The translations under genes and the position numbers were made by a program. From the NCBI RefSeq assembly GCF_900176205.1, contig NZ_LT859959.1:7429001-7493000 (forward strand): a DNA stretch of 64,000 nucleotides, in the 5' to 3' direction. Positions 8,797 through 17,088 of the stretch are shown here, in pieces (position 1 is the stretch's first letter; each line of letters starts with the position of its first letter). This stretch comes from Bradyrhizobium sp. ORS 285. GTDB taxonomy: Bacteria > Pseudomonadota > Alphaproteobacteria > Rhizobiales > Xanthobacteraceae. Below the pieces are notes generated by a model that did no database searches, was not told the DNA's origin, and worked only from the letters and a program-made list of their open reading frames with translations.

Positions 8797-10353
8797 CGCC
8801 ACCATCCGCGGCGACGCGTCGGCCTTCTTGTTGCGCGCGAACGGAATCAAGAGGAAGCCGAGCAGCGCGATGCCGGCGAGCAGCGACCAGGCCTCGTTGA
8901 CGCACAGCGCCAGCGAGGCCTTCTCCACCAGCGGCCGGACATAGGCGATCGCCTGCTCCTCGGAGATGTTGCGGGGACGGTTGCGCAAGAGCTCCGGCGC
9001 CAGCCCGATCGCCTTGGCCGCGGCGCTGTCGCCGGCCATCAACCGGTCGCGGAACGCCTGGGCGTGCAGGGTGACGCGGCCATAGATGATGGTGTCGATC
9101 AGCGCGATGCCGATGGCGCCGCCGAGATTGCGCATCAGATTGAACAGGCCGCTGGCGTCCGCCACCTCGGCCGGGGGCAGATCGCCGAGCGCGATCCGCG
9201 TCGGCGGCAGCAGGCAGAACATGATGCCGACGCCGCGCACCACCTGCGGCCAGAACATCTCCTGATAGTCCGCAGTCGGCGGCTGGAATGCGCTAGCGGC
9301 AAGGCCGGCGCTGAACAGCGCGAAGCCGAACGCCGTCAGCAGCCGCGCATCGACCTTGCCGTCGAGCGCGGTGACGATGGGAGCAGCGACCAGCTGTGCG
9401 ACGCCGGTCACCAGCATGATCTTGCCGATCTCGAACGCATCATGGCCGCGCACGAAGGCGAGGAACACCGGCATCAGATAGACCGAGCCGAACAGGCCGA
9501 TGCCGAGGCAGAAGCTCGACAGGCAGCCGAGCGTGAAGGAGCGGCGGTGGAAGCTGCCGATGCGCAGGATCGGATCGCTAGATGCCAGCAGGCGCTGTAT
9601 CAGCAGCGTCAGGCACGAGGCGCTGAGCACCAGCAGCGCGAGGCAGTTCGACGACAGCCAGCCGCCCTTCGGCGCCTCCTTCAGCCCGAGCTCGAGGCTC
9701 GCCAGGGACACCGCGAGCAGCAGCAGCGCCAGCAGGTCGAACTTGTCGAGCTCCTCCGGATTCATGTCCTGCTTCGGCAGTAGCGCCGGCGTCGCCGCCG
9801 CCGCGATGATGCCGGGGACGATGTTGATCAGGAACAGCCAGGGCCAGGACCAGGTGTTGGTGATGAAGCCGCCGACGACGGGACCGATGGTCGGCGCGAG
9901 CACCGCGACCACGCCACCGATCGTCGTCGCCATCGCATGCAGCCGCGACGGAAACAGCAGGAACACCGCGGAGAACACCACGGGGATCAGGAGCCCGCCG
10001 AAGAAGCCCTGCAGCACGCGGAACGCCAGCAGCATGTGGAAGCTGACGCTCAGCGCGCAGCCGAGCGACGCCAGCGTGAACACGCTGACGGCGCCGACGA
10101 ACAGCCAGCGCAAGGTGAACACGCGCGTCAGCAGGCCGGTCAGCGGAATGGCGATGATCTCGGCGATCAGATACGCCGTCTGAATCCAGCTCATCGCGTC
10201 CGGCGTGATGCCGAGCGCCTCCTGAATGGTCGGCAGCGACGTCGCCACCACCTGGATGTCCAGGATCGCCATGAACATGCCGACGCACATCAGGACGAAG
10301 CCGAGCCATGTGGCGAGGCTGGGCTTATCCTCCGGCGCGGCCGCAGCACTCAT
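8737..10353 (-). CDS. DHA2-family (EmrB/QacA) MFS exporter
   Basis: A 538-residue, probably 14-helix drug:H+ antiporter. Family motifs include LDIQVVATSLPTI at the end of helix 1 (DHA2 motif D1), WIQTAYLIAEIIAIPLTG in helix 2 and the helix 5 motif GPVVGGFI. The C-terminus (about residues 515-538) is Ala/Gln/Arg-rich and cytoplasmic. The start ATG at 10353 overlaps the end of the methyltransferase gene by four bases (ATGA), so the earlier in-frame extension is rejected. Being last in the type III polyketide operon suggests that it exports the product or protects the cell from it. Its final 60 bases overlap the 3' end of the EI24 gene on the other strand. Confidence 0.9.
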   Translation of the reverse strand: MSAAAAPEDKPSLATWLGFVLMCVGMFMAILDIQVVATSLPTIQEALGITPDAMSWIQTAYLIAEIIAIPLTGLLTRVFTLRWLFVGAVSVFTLASLGCALSVSFHMLLAFRVLQGFFGGLLIPVVFSAVFLLFPSRLHAMATTIGGVVAVLAPTIGPVVGGFITNTWSWPWLFLINIVPGIIAAAATPALLPKQDMNPEELDKFDLLALLLLAVSLASLELGLKEAPKGGWLSSNCLALLVLSASCLTLLIQRLLASSDPILRIGSFHRRSFTLGCLSSFCLGIGLFGSVYLMPVFLAFVRGHDAFEIGKIMLVTGVAQLVAAPIVTALDGKVDARLLTAFGFALFSAGLAASAFQPPTADYQEMFWPQVVRGVGIMFCLLPPTRIALGDLPPAEVADASGLFNLMRNLGGAIGIALIDTIIYGRVTLHAQAFRDRLMAGDSAAAKAIGLAPELLRNRPRNISEEQAIAYVRPLVEKASLALCVNEAWSLLAGIALLGFLLIPFARNKKADASPRMVALEAAQPALRRRLDQLGSRS

Positions 10354-10871
10354 GCGGTCTGGCCGCCGCCCACGCCACCGCCAGCAACGCCGGACAGCGC
10401 CTCGGATTCGGCGCGGATGCGGATGAACAGCACCGCCGCATTCAGCCCGGAGAAGATCAGCGCGATCAGCGGCAGATGCAGCGCCAGCGGCAGCAGCGCG
10501 ATCTCGGCGGTGACGACTAGGTAGTTCGGATGCGAGATGTAGCGATACGGCCCGTCCGTCACCAGCGGCGCGCCCGGCAGGATGATGATGCGCGTGGTCC
10601 AGCGCGGCCCCAAGGTCGCCAGCACCCACCAGCGCAGGCCCTGCAGCGCCACGAAGCCCGACAGCAGCCAGGGATCGACATCCTGGTCGATGCCGAGCAG
10701 CCACAGCGACACCAGCCAGGCCGCATGCATCGAGATCATGAGGGGATAATGATCCGCCCCGACCTCGACCGCGCCCATCGCGCGCAGGCGCTTCGTATTG
10801 TGGCGGGCGAGCACGAGCTCGCCGAGCCGTTGCATCGTGACGAGGGCGAGGACGAAGGCGGCGAAGGTCAT
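10350..10871 (-). CDS. isoprenylcysteine carboxyl methyltransferase-like membrane methyltransferase
   Basis: A 173-residue protein with about four to five hydrophobic helices and the ICMT-family signature PLVTDGPYRYISHPNYL, which contacts S-adenosylmethionine. The usual family form is RHPxY; here the Arg is Ser. Homologues next to type III polyketide synthases (for example BpsB beside BpsA in Bacillus) O-methylate alkylpyrones, and that role is inferred here from context. The ATG at 10871 overlaps the synthase stop by four bases, and its own stop overlaps the MFS start by four, so all three genes are translationally coupled. Confidence 0.85.
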   Translation of the reverse strand: MTFAAFVLALVTMQRLGELVLARHNTKRLRAMGAVEVGADHYPLMISMHAAWLVSLWLLGIDQDVDPWLLSGFVALQGLRWWVLATLGPRWTTRIIILPGAPLVTDGPYRYISHPNYLVVTAEIALLPLALHLPLIALIFSGLNAAVLFIRIRAESEALSGVAGGGVGGGQTA

Positions 10872-11920
10872 GCGGCGTGCCTCAGTGAAACGCAGCTGGC
10901 GGTGAATCCGGGTCCGAGCGCCGTCAGTACCGAGCGCGGCGGCAGGCCTTGCGCACGCGCGCGCTCCAGCACGAACAGCACGGTCGGTGCCGACATGTTG
11001 CCGTAGTCGGCGATGATCTCGCGCTCATGATCGAGCGTGCCCTGCCCGATCGACAGCGCGCGCTCCAGCGCTGATATGACCTTGGCGCCGCCGGGATGGC
11101 AGACGAAGCGATCGACGTCGGTGGCGGAGAGCTTCATGTTGCCGAGGATCTCGTTGACCGCCGGGCCCATGTTCTCGGTGACGAAGTCCGGAATGGTGCG
11201 CTGGAAGATCACGCCAAAACCCTCGGGATCGACGCTCCAGCCCATGATATCAAGCGTATCTGGCCACAGCTTCTCGCCGGTTGCCTCGACGCGCGTCACG
11301 CCGCCATCGCCGGCACGCAGGATCGCGGCGGCAGCGCCATCGCCGAACAGGCTCAGCGCCACGATGTTGGCCTTGCTCAGCTCGTCATGACGCACCGCGA
11401 GCGTGCACAATTCGAACGTCACGAACAGCACGTTGGTGCCGGGCCGCGCCTGTGCGAGACGCGCGGCGATCGACAGGCCGGAGACGCCACCGGCGCAGCC
11501 GAGCCCGAACACCGGCACGCGCGAGACGTCGGAGCGAAAGCCCATGCGGCCGGCGACGCGCGCCTCCAGGGTCGGCGTCGCGATCCCGGTCGAACTCACG
11601 CTGACGATGGTGTCGATCTGATCGGCCTTGAGATCGGCCTGCGCCAGCGCCTTGTTAGCAGCTTCCACGAACAGAGCCTCGGCGCCGTCAAGATACGCCT
11701 CCGTGCGCTCCGGCCAGCCGCGGCGCTCCATGTACCATTCGATCGGCTTGACGCCGTAGCGCTGGCGGATGCCGGTGTTCGCGAACAGGCTCGCCATCGT
11801 ATCGAACTGCGGAAAGCGCGGCGACAGCACCACGCGCGCCGCCTCCATCACCTCGTTCTGGCGGAACTGATGCGGTGGCACGGCGGTCGCGAGCGACACG
11901 AGTGCGGCGGTGGTGTCCAT
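10868..11920 (-). CDS. type III polyketide synthase (chalcone/stilbene synthase family)
   Basis: A 350-residue ketosynthase homodimer-type enzyme. The catalytic triad is visible: Cys142 in FGLGCAGGVSG, His275 in RFVCHPGGAKV and Asn308 in YGNMSAPT. Family length is about 350-390. It should condense a fatty acyl-CoA starter with malonyl-CoA to make an alkylpyrone or alkylresorcinol. The starter cannot be predicted by eye. The ATG at 11920 is preferred over an in-frame ATG 57 bases upstream because MDTTAALVSLATAVPPH aligns with family N-termini and an AAGGA site precedes it by 8-9 bases. It is the first gene of the PKS-methyltransferase-exporter operon. Confidence 0.93.
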   Translation of the reverse strand: MDTTAALVSLATAVPPHQFRQNEVMEAARVVLSPRFPQFDTMASLFANTGIRQRYGVKPIEWYMERRGWPERTEAYLDGAEALFVEAANKALAQADLKADQIDTIVSVSSTGIATPTLEARVAGRMGFRSDVSRVPVFGLGCAGGVSGLSIAARLAQARPGTNVLFVTFELCTLAVRHDELSKANIVALSLFGDGAAAAILRAGDGGVTRVEATGEKLWPDTLDIMGWSVDPEGFGVIFQRTIPDFVTENMGPAVNEILGNMKLSATDVDRFVCHPGGAKVISALERALSIGQGTLDHEREIIADYGNMSAPTVLFVLERARAQGLPPRSVLTALGPGFTASCVSLRHAA

Positions 11921-12403
11921 GCAACTGATCCTTCCCCGTCCCGGCGCACAAAACTCCGAGAACGCGGACATCATCACGCGCCACTCACATCGCCCGGATT
12001 ACGGGTTTCATCTTATGACCAATGCGGGCGGCGATGTGGCCCGGCCATGGTGAGAGCGCGTCGGAGCGTGACGCTAAAGTGACTGTCAAATGCGATTTGG
12101 AGATGCAACCTGAAAGGGAGCTTCACGTAGGCCCGGCTGTCATCGGTGGAGAAGGACAGACCCGGGGCAGAGCATGACAGCGATGGAGATGGCGAGAGCT
12201 CGACCGCGATCTCGGTCTCACCCTCCCCTGGAGGGGGAGGGTCGATCGCACGCGAAGCGGGCGAGCGGGGTGGGGTGAAGCCGCGGACACCGGTGCGAGT
12301 GGAGAGATCACCCCACCCCGGCTCATACGCGCTCCGCGCCTATGAGCCGACCCTCCCCCTCCAGGGGAGGGTGACAGTGGGCCGCCTCGACTTGCGCGTC
12401 GCC
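11921..12403. other. gene-free gap upstream of the PKS operon
   Basis: No convincing gene is seen. The PKS promoter should lie in roughly 11,921-12,120; the rest is taken up by the family F inverted repeat (12,218-12,374). I could not pick a confident -35/-10 pair or an operator. Confidence 0.5.
12218..12374. repeat. long inverted repeat, family F
   Basis: The arms at 12,218-12,244 and 12,348-12,374 are 27-bp perfect complements (core ccctcccctggaggg), separated by 103 bases that contain further gccga/catacgcgctccgcgc partial dyads. A related half copy lies at 59,009-59,032. It sits just after the nth stop on the nth side and may terminate nth transcripts. Confidence 0.8.
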
Positions 12404-13267
12404 TCAGGCCGTCTTCTCCGGCCAGCGGCAGAGGTCCTTGATGAGGCACAGCTCGCAGCGCGGCTTGCGGGCGAGGCAGGTGTAGCGGCCGTGCAGGATC
12501 AGCCAGTGATGGGCGTGCAGCATGAACTCGGCCGGGATCACCTTCTCCAGCCCGAGCTCGACCTCCAGCGGCGTCTTGCCTGGCGCCAGTCCCGTGCGGT
12601 TGCCGACGCGGAACACGTGGGTATCGACCGCCATCGTGTGCTCGCCGAACGCCATGTTGAGCACGACATTCGCGGTCTTGCGCCCCGCGCCCGGCAGCGA
12701 CTCCAGCTCCGCGCGGGTGCGCGGCACCTCGCCGCCGAACTCGGCGATCAGCATCTCGGACAGCGCGATCACGTTCTTGGCCTTGGTGCGGAACAGGCCG
12801 ACGGTCTTGATGTAGTCGCGCACGGTGTCCTCGCCGAGCGCGAGCATCTTCTGCGGCGTGTCGGCAACCGCGAACAGCGGCCGCGTCGCCTTGTTGACCC
12901 CGGCGTCGGTTGCCTGCGCCGACAGCACCACGGCGACCAGCAAGGTGTAGGGGTTGACGTGCTCGAGTTCGCCCTTCGGCTCTGGATTGGCCTGCGCGAA
13001 CCGGCTGAACGCCTCGCGGATCTCCGCCGGCGTCCAGGGTTTGGTTGCCTTCAACGCTGTCTTGACCGGCTTGACCGAGCCTGCCTTCGCCTTGGGCGAA
13101 GAAGGCTTGGGCGAAGAAGGCTTGGCCGCCGGGCTGATCTTGGCAGCCTTCTTGACCGTTCTGGAGATGGATTTGGACGCTGCTCCCGGCGCAGCCTTGG
13201 CCGCCTTTTTGGCGGGCGTGCGAACCGGGGCCGGCTTGGCGCGTTGGGGGCGGGTGATTTTGGCCAT
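12404..13267 (-). CDS. nth: endonuclease III (bifunctional DNA N-glycosylase/AP lyase)
   Basis: A 287-residue base-excision repair enzyme that removes oxidised pyrimidines. The helix-hairpin-helix LPGAGRKTANVVLNMAFG supplies the catalytic Lys, and AVDTHVFRVGNR supplies the catalytic Asp. Four cysteines in the C-x6-C-x2-C-x5-C spacing (CLARKPRCELCLIKDLC) near the C-terminus bind the [4Fe-4S] cluster. The first ~75 residues are an extra Lys/Ala/Pro-rich tail, longer than in E. coli Nth (about 211 residues), and probably bind DNA non-specifically. The ATG at 13267 (MAKITRPQ) is preferred. The start is 22 bases from the divergent DUF2244 gene. Confidence 0.95.
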   Translation of the reverse strand: MAKITRPQRAKPAPVRTPAKKAAKAAPGAASKSISRTVKKAAKISPAAKPSSPKPSSPKAKAGSVKPVKTALKATKPWTPAEIREAFSRFAQANPEPKGELEHVNPYTLLVAVVLSAQATDAGVNKATRPLFAVADTPQKMLALGEDTVRDYIKTVGLFRTKAKNVIALSEMLIAEFGGEVPRTRAELESLPGAGRKTANVVLNMAFGEHTMAVDTHVFRVGNRTGLAPGKTPLEVELGLEKVIPAEFMLHAHHWLILHGRYTCLARKPRCELCLIKDLCRWPEKTA

Positions 13268-13289
13268 GATCCGGGTATACTGAGGCCCC

Positions 13290-13823
13290 ATGACGCCAGG
13301 CAATGCTTTTGCGTATCATGAGACCGGCAACGACGCCGCTGATCCCGAGTTGTTCTCGGCCCGGCTGAGGCCGCATCGCTCGCTCGGCCGCACCGGCTTT
13401 CTGGTGCTGATGGCCGTGGTCTGCGCCATCAGCTTCGTCGGCGGCATCGCCTCGGTCATGATGGGCGCCTGGCCGGTGCTCGGCTTCTTCGGCCTCGACG
13501 CGCTCGCGATCTACTGGGCCTTCCACGTCAACTTCCGCCGTGCCAACGCCTATGAGGACGTCTCCATCACGCTCACCGAGCTGCGCCTTCGTCGGGTGAG
13601 CCACAAGGGCCACGTCATGGAATGGCGCTTCAACCCGCTCTGGGTCCGCCTCGACCAGGAAACCCACGAAGAGTTCGGCATCGAGCACCTCTATCTGGTG
13701 GCGCGGGGCCAGCGCGTCGCCATCGCGAGCTTTCTGGGGCCGGAGGAAAAAGCGAGCTTCGCAAAGGCACTGACGGCCGGCTTGCAGGCTGCGAAACGCG
13801 GGCCGGTGCTCAATCCGCTTTAG
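13290..13823 (+). CDS. DUF2244 domain membrane protein
   Basis: A 177-residue protein with two adjacent hydrophobic helices (about residues 35-60 and 62-82) followed by a soluble beta-rich domain, the DUF2244 pattern common in alphaproteobacteria. The function is unknown. The HVNFRRANAYEDVSITLTE segment after the helices and the WRFNPLWVRL segment match what I know of the family. It starts 22 bases from nth on the opposite strand, so the two share a promoter region. Confidence 0.8.
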   Translation: MTPGNAFAYHETGNDAADPELFSARLRPHRSLGRTGFLVLMAVVCAISFVGGIASVMMGAWPVLGFFGLDALAIYWAFHVNFRRANAYEDVSITLTELRLRRVSHKGHVMEWRFNPLWVRLDQETHEEFGIEHLYLVARGQRVAIASFLGPEEKASFAKALTAGLQAAKRGPVLNPL

Positions 13824-13873
13824 CGGCCCCAACCTCCGTTCGAGTCGAACTGCCAACCCCGAGCGCAGCTGCG

Positions 13874-14166
13874 CTCCCTCTCCCCGCCCTTCACGGGGAG
13901 AGGGTTGGGGTGAGGGGCCGCCCCACCCACCGGCCGTGCGGAAAGCCCCTTTCACCCAGTTGCATCTTTCGATGCAATCCTACCTTTCCCCGCGCGCAGG
14001 GCGAGGTCGACCGCCCGCGCCGCGCACCCCGTTCACCTCTCCCCGCCGGGGAGAGGTCGGCGCGCAGCGCCGGGTGAGGGGGTCCATCCGCACGATCGCT
14101 CTCACCTGGACCCCTCACCCGGATGGCATCTGCGATGCCATCCGACCTCTCCCGCCGGGAGAGGTG
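13874..14166. repeat. palindromic repeat cluster, family C copy 2
   Basis: This fills most of the 13,824-14,266 gap. It has the ccctctccccg/cggggagaggg hairpin, the ttgcatc/gatgcaa dyad near 13,961, cacctctcccc modules, and the ggatggcatc/gatgccatcc dyad near 14,120-14,142. I see no gene in this gap; the promoter of the downstream fusion gene must lie at its right end. Confidence 0.75.
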
Positions 14167-14266
14167 GACGGAGATCGCCGCGCTTGCCGGGCCCACCGAT
14201 CCACCCCTAGCCCCCCAATCAGAAATCGGGTGGAGTGCCCTCCCCGGCCGCCCTACATCCGAAGCC

Positions 14267-15166
14267 ATGATGACCCTCGCCATTCACGATTCCGCCCTGG
14301 CCAAGCCGGGCCCGCAACAATCCGCAGCGCTGCGCGACTACGACGCCGTGCGCCGCGCGATCGCGTTCATCTCGGAGCACTGGCGCCGGCAGCCGACCAT
14401 CGAGGACATGGCCGACGCCGCCAGCCTGACGCCGGACGAGCTGCACCATCTGTTCCGGCGCTGGGCCGGGCTGACGCCGAAGGCGTTCATGCAGGCGCTG
14501 ACGCTCGACCACGCCAAGGGCCTGCTGAAGGGCTCGGCCAGCGTGCTCGACGCCGCGCTCGACTCCGGCCTCTCAGGCCCCGGCCGCCTGCACGATCTGT
14601 TCGTCACCCACGAGGCGATGTCTCCCGGCGAATGGAAGACCGGCGGCGCCGGCACGACGCTGCGCTATGGCTTCCACCCCTGCCCGTTCGGCATGGCGCT
14701 GGTGATGGCCACCCCGCGCGGCCTCGCCGGCCTCGCCTTCGCCGACCCCGGCGAGGAAGCATCCGCGCTCGCCGACATGAAGAGCCGCTGGCCCCGCGCC
14801 GCATATATCGAGGACGTCCCCGGCACCGCAGCGCTGGCGCAGCGCATCTTCGACAAGAACCACTGGCGCCCCGAGCAGCCGCTGCGCGTCGTCCTGATCG
14901 GCACCGATTTCGAGGTCCGCGTCTGGGAAGCCCTGCTCAAGATCCCCATGGGCCGCGCCGTCTGCTACTCGGACATCGCGACAAGGCTGGAGTCGCCGAA
15001 GGCGTCGCGGGCGGTGGGCGCGGCCGTCGGCAAGAACCCGATCTCGTTCGTGGTGCCGTGCCATCGTGCGCTCGGCAAGACCGGCGCGCTGACGGGGTAT
15101 CATTGGGGGCTGACGCGCAAGCAGGCGATGATCGGGTGGGAGGCTGGGCAGGTGGGGATGGGGTAG
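14267..15166 (+). CDS. AraC-type HTH / methylated-DNA-protein cysteine methyltransferase fusion
   Basis: A 299-residue fusion. Residues ~25-120 form an AraC-type helix-turn-helix (YDAVRRAIAFISEHW, LTPDELHHLFRRWAGLTPK). Residues ~130-295 form the O6-alkylguanine-DNA methyltransferase domain with the acceptor cysteine in VVPCHRALG (Cys265). This is the architecture of Ada without the N-terminal zinc/methylphosphotriester domain, so it can repair O6-methylguanine but lacks the Cys switch that turns Ada into an activator. Two ATGs overlap at 14,267 and 14,270; either is possible, and no strong ribosome site is visible. Another in-frame ATG at 14,123 falls in repeat DNA and is rejected. Confidence 0.88.
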   Translation: MMTLAIHDSALAKPGPQQSAALRDYDAVRRAIAFISEHWRRQPTIEDMADAASLTPDELHHLFRRWAGLTPKAFMQALTLDHAKGLLKGSASVLDAALDSGLSGPGRLHDLFVTHEAMSPGEWKTGGAGTTLRYGFHPCPFGMALVMATPRGLAGLAFADPGEEASALADMKSRWPRAAYIEDVPGTAALAQRIFDKNHWRPEQPLRVVLIGTDFEVRVWEALLKIPMGRAVCYSDIATRLESPKASRAVGAAVGKNPISFVVPCHRALGKTGALTGYHWGLTRKQAMIGWEAGQVGMG

Positions 15167-15336
15167 GGTATCCTTCGACACATTGCTTGTCCGTTGATAG
15201 AATTAGTCCCTTTCGGACAGACTATTAGCTGCGATGGACCTGTACTTGCGGGCATACCCTAACGGATAGGCCCTGACCTCAAGATCCGCACCGTCGCGCG
15301 GCGACCAGCGCTAAGCTCACTCTGGAGATTGACCCG

Positions 15337-15528
15337 ATGGGGCACGACGTCGACACATGGTTCGCGGTCATGTTCGTGGTGGTCGCAGCGTTTCAAGCAG
15401 TGAAGCGCCATCCCGGCGACTACGTCTGGATCCTCATCATTGTACTGATGGTTGGTTACTTGGCCTTCGAGTGCCTGCGGGCCTCGCGGCGGCGTCGCAA
15501 GAACGAAGGCGACGGACGAATGGGCTAG
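15337..15528 (+). CDS. small two-helix membrane protein, hypothetical
   Basis: A 63-residue open frame. Residues 8-20 (WFAVMFVVVAAFQ) and 28-46 (DYVWILIIVLMVGYLAFE) are hydrophobic, and the C-terminus is strongly basic (RASRRRRKNEGDG), consistent with a small inner-membrane protein. A GGAG site lies about 9 bases before the ATG. I do not recognise a family. Its isolation between gene-free stretches lowers confidence. Confidence 0.45.
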   Translation: MGHDVDTWFAVMFVVVAAFQAVKRHPGDYVWILIIVLMVGYLAFECLRASRRRRKNEGDGRMG

Positions 15529-15639
15529 AAGCGTCATCGAGAGGCACATTGGCCATCTTGGTTGTAACGACTTCCTTTAAACATATTTCTATTGCTATTT
15601 TTCGGAAATCATGTTTCTATCTTTCCGTCCCGCCTCAAC

Positions 15640-16060
15640 GAGAGGGGCGTTGCGCGCGATCGTCACGACACGCGAGGTGGGGAGGCGATGGCCGCGGTCT
15701 GCCGCAGCGTGTCTTCTGGCGCGCCGACGAACGGCTGGACCGTGGACGTGAAGTCGCAGCGTCCTGACACCCCGACGCTGGTGTCACCCGCGCAATGCGC
15801 AAGCATTGTCGCGGCATGGTGGCCAACAAGCCCGGCGCACCAGGGAGACTGCGTATAAGCGTGAAGACCATCGCGCAGGGAATGCCGGTTGTTCTCGGCT
15901 GAACCTGTGGTGACTGCCGCCTGCTTTTACTTCTGCAGGCGGGCCATGGGTGCGGCCAGCATCCGGCATTCCCTGCGCCCTCTCGATTGTTCGGAGGGAC
16001 ATGGTTGGAGCACGACTCGGGCGGATGCGCCGCGAGGTCGTGGAGCCGTGGGCGGGGCTG
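15640..16060. repeat. structured non-coding element with nested perfect hairpin
   Basis: The outer arms at 15,873-15,888 (gcgcagggaatgccgg) and 15,963-15,978 are 16-bp perfect complements. Inside lies ccgcctgc/gcaggcgg (15,917-15,924 and 15,935-15,942) with a T-rich 10-base loop. A minus-strand open frame across it (15,635-16,255) would encode NREGAGNAGCWPHPWPAC, a peptide I recall from spurious predicted proteins in Bradyrhizobium-group genomes. That suggests a dispersed repeat, not a gene. The outer bounds are approximate. Confidence 0.55.
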
Positions 16061-16170
16061 TTTGAGATGTGAATCGGGGAATGATCGGCGGGGCCGGTGA
16101 CGGGACGTGTGGTGGCGCGTGCCTGCGGACGACGTGGCGTCAGCTACGGTCGTAGTTGGGTCACCCAGTC

Positions 16171-16259
16171 CGTCATGGCCGGGCTTGACCCGGCCATCCA
16201 TCGTCTTGGAAAGAGTCTTGCGAAAGAGATGGATGCCCGGGACGAGCCCGGGCATGACG
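16171..16259. repeat. palindromic repeat, family B copy 1
   Basis: Two local hairpins, ggccgggcttgacccggcc on the left and cccgggacgagcccggg on the right, are bounded by cgtcatg and catgacg. Other copies are at 52,305 and 58,764. Confidence 0.85.
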
Positions 16260-16315
16260 AGCTAACTAATTAGCCGCGTCGTTGGGGGCTTTGAAGAGGC
16301 ACTTCCCGTGGGGCG

Positions 16316-16360
16316 GCCCCTCACCCCAGCCCTCTCCCCGTAAGAACGGGGCGAGGGGGG
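16316..16360. repeat. palindromic repeat, family C copy 3 (short)
   Basis: The inverse orientation of the ccctctccccg...cggg module: cctcaccccagccctctccccgtaagaacggggcgagg type. It lies about 80 bases past the gpmA stop and may act as its terminator. Confidence 0.6.
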
Positions 16361-16440
16361 CACTGGTGACGGGGCGGAGAGTGGCGCTTCAACTCATGGA
16401 GGGCGCCGTCAACTGACGGGGCTGGTCGCGCTTGCGACTG

Positions 16441-17064
16441 TTAGCCCGCCAGGTCCAGCTTCGACTCCACGGTCGAATCCGCCTTGAGGCGGTAGATGAT
16501 CGGCACGCCGGTGGCGAGCTCGCGCTTCAGAATGCCTTCCGGCGTCAGCTTCTCCAGCACCATGATCAAGGCGCGGAGCGAGTTGCCGTGGGCGGCGACC
16601 AGGGTGCGCTGGCCGTTGAGGACGCCGGGCAGGATCTCCTGGACGTAGTAGGGCAGCGCGCGGGCGAGGGTGTCCTTCAGGCTTTCGCCGCCGGGCGGGG
16701 GGACGTCGTAGGAGCGGCGCCAGACGTGGACCTGCTCCTCGCCCCATTTGGCGCGGGCGTCGTCCTTGTTGAGGCCGGAGAGGTCGCCATAGTCGCGCTC
16801 GTTCAGCGCGAGGTTCTTGGACGTCGGCAGGCCGGGCTGGCCGAGCTCATCGAGGATCAGCTTCAGGGTGTGCTGGGCGCGGGTCAGCTCGGAGGTGAAG
16901 GCGACATCGAACGACAGGCCATGCGCCTTCAGCTTGCGGCCGGCGTCCTTGGCTTCGCTGACACCCTGCGCGGTGAGGTCAGGATCCTTCCAGCCGGTGA
17001 ACAGGTTCTTCAGGTTCCACTCGCTCTGGCCATGGCGCACCAGCACCAGGAGACGTTCGCTCAT
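16441..17064 (-). CDS. gpmA: 2,3-bisphosphoglycerate-dependent phosphoglycerate mutase
   Basis: A 207-residue histidine-phosphatase fold enzyme interconverting 3- and 2-phosphoglycerate in glycolysis and gluconeogenesis. The phosphohistidine is in [10 protein letters not shown] (His11), with the catalytic [12 protein letters not shown] segment and the second His in [11 protein letters not shown]. It is shorter than E. coli GpmA (about 250), which is normal for the alphaproteobacterial form. It is the last gene of the minus-strand series, 24 bases after dapB. Confidence 0.95.
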   Translation of the reverse strand: MSERLLVLVRHGQSEWNLKNLFTGWKDPDLTAQGVSEAKDAGRKLKAHGLSFDVAFTSELTRAQHTLKLILDELGQPGLPTSKNLALNERDYGDLSGLNKDDARAKWGEEQVHVWRRSYDVPPPGGESLKDTLARALPYYVQEILPGVLNGQRTLVAAHGNSLRALIMVLEKLTPEGILKRELATGVPIIYRLKADSTVESKLDLAG

Positions 17065-17088
17065 TGCTTAGAGATCCACTTGGTTTGA

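Larger units (their letters stand above)
15529..16440. other. 912-bp gene-free region with structured elements
   Basis: No convincing gene is seen; long open frames here have atypical, Pro/Arg/Ser/Trp-rich translations. The region contains an AT-rich start (15,560-15,620), the nested-hairpin element (about 15,640-16,060), repeat family B copy 1 and repeat family C copy 3. Confidence 0.7.

Noticed and set aside
15635..16255. A 206-codon minus-strand open frame
   Set aside because: The translation is Pro/Arg/Ser-rich and resembles spurious predictions from a dispersed repeat; it also spans a strong nested hairpin and repeat family B.
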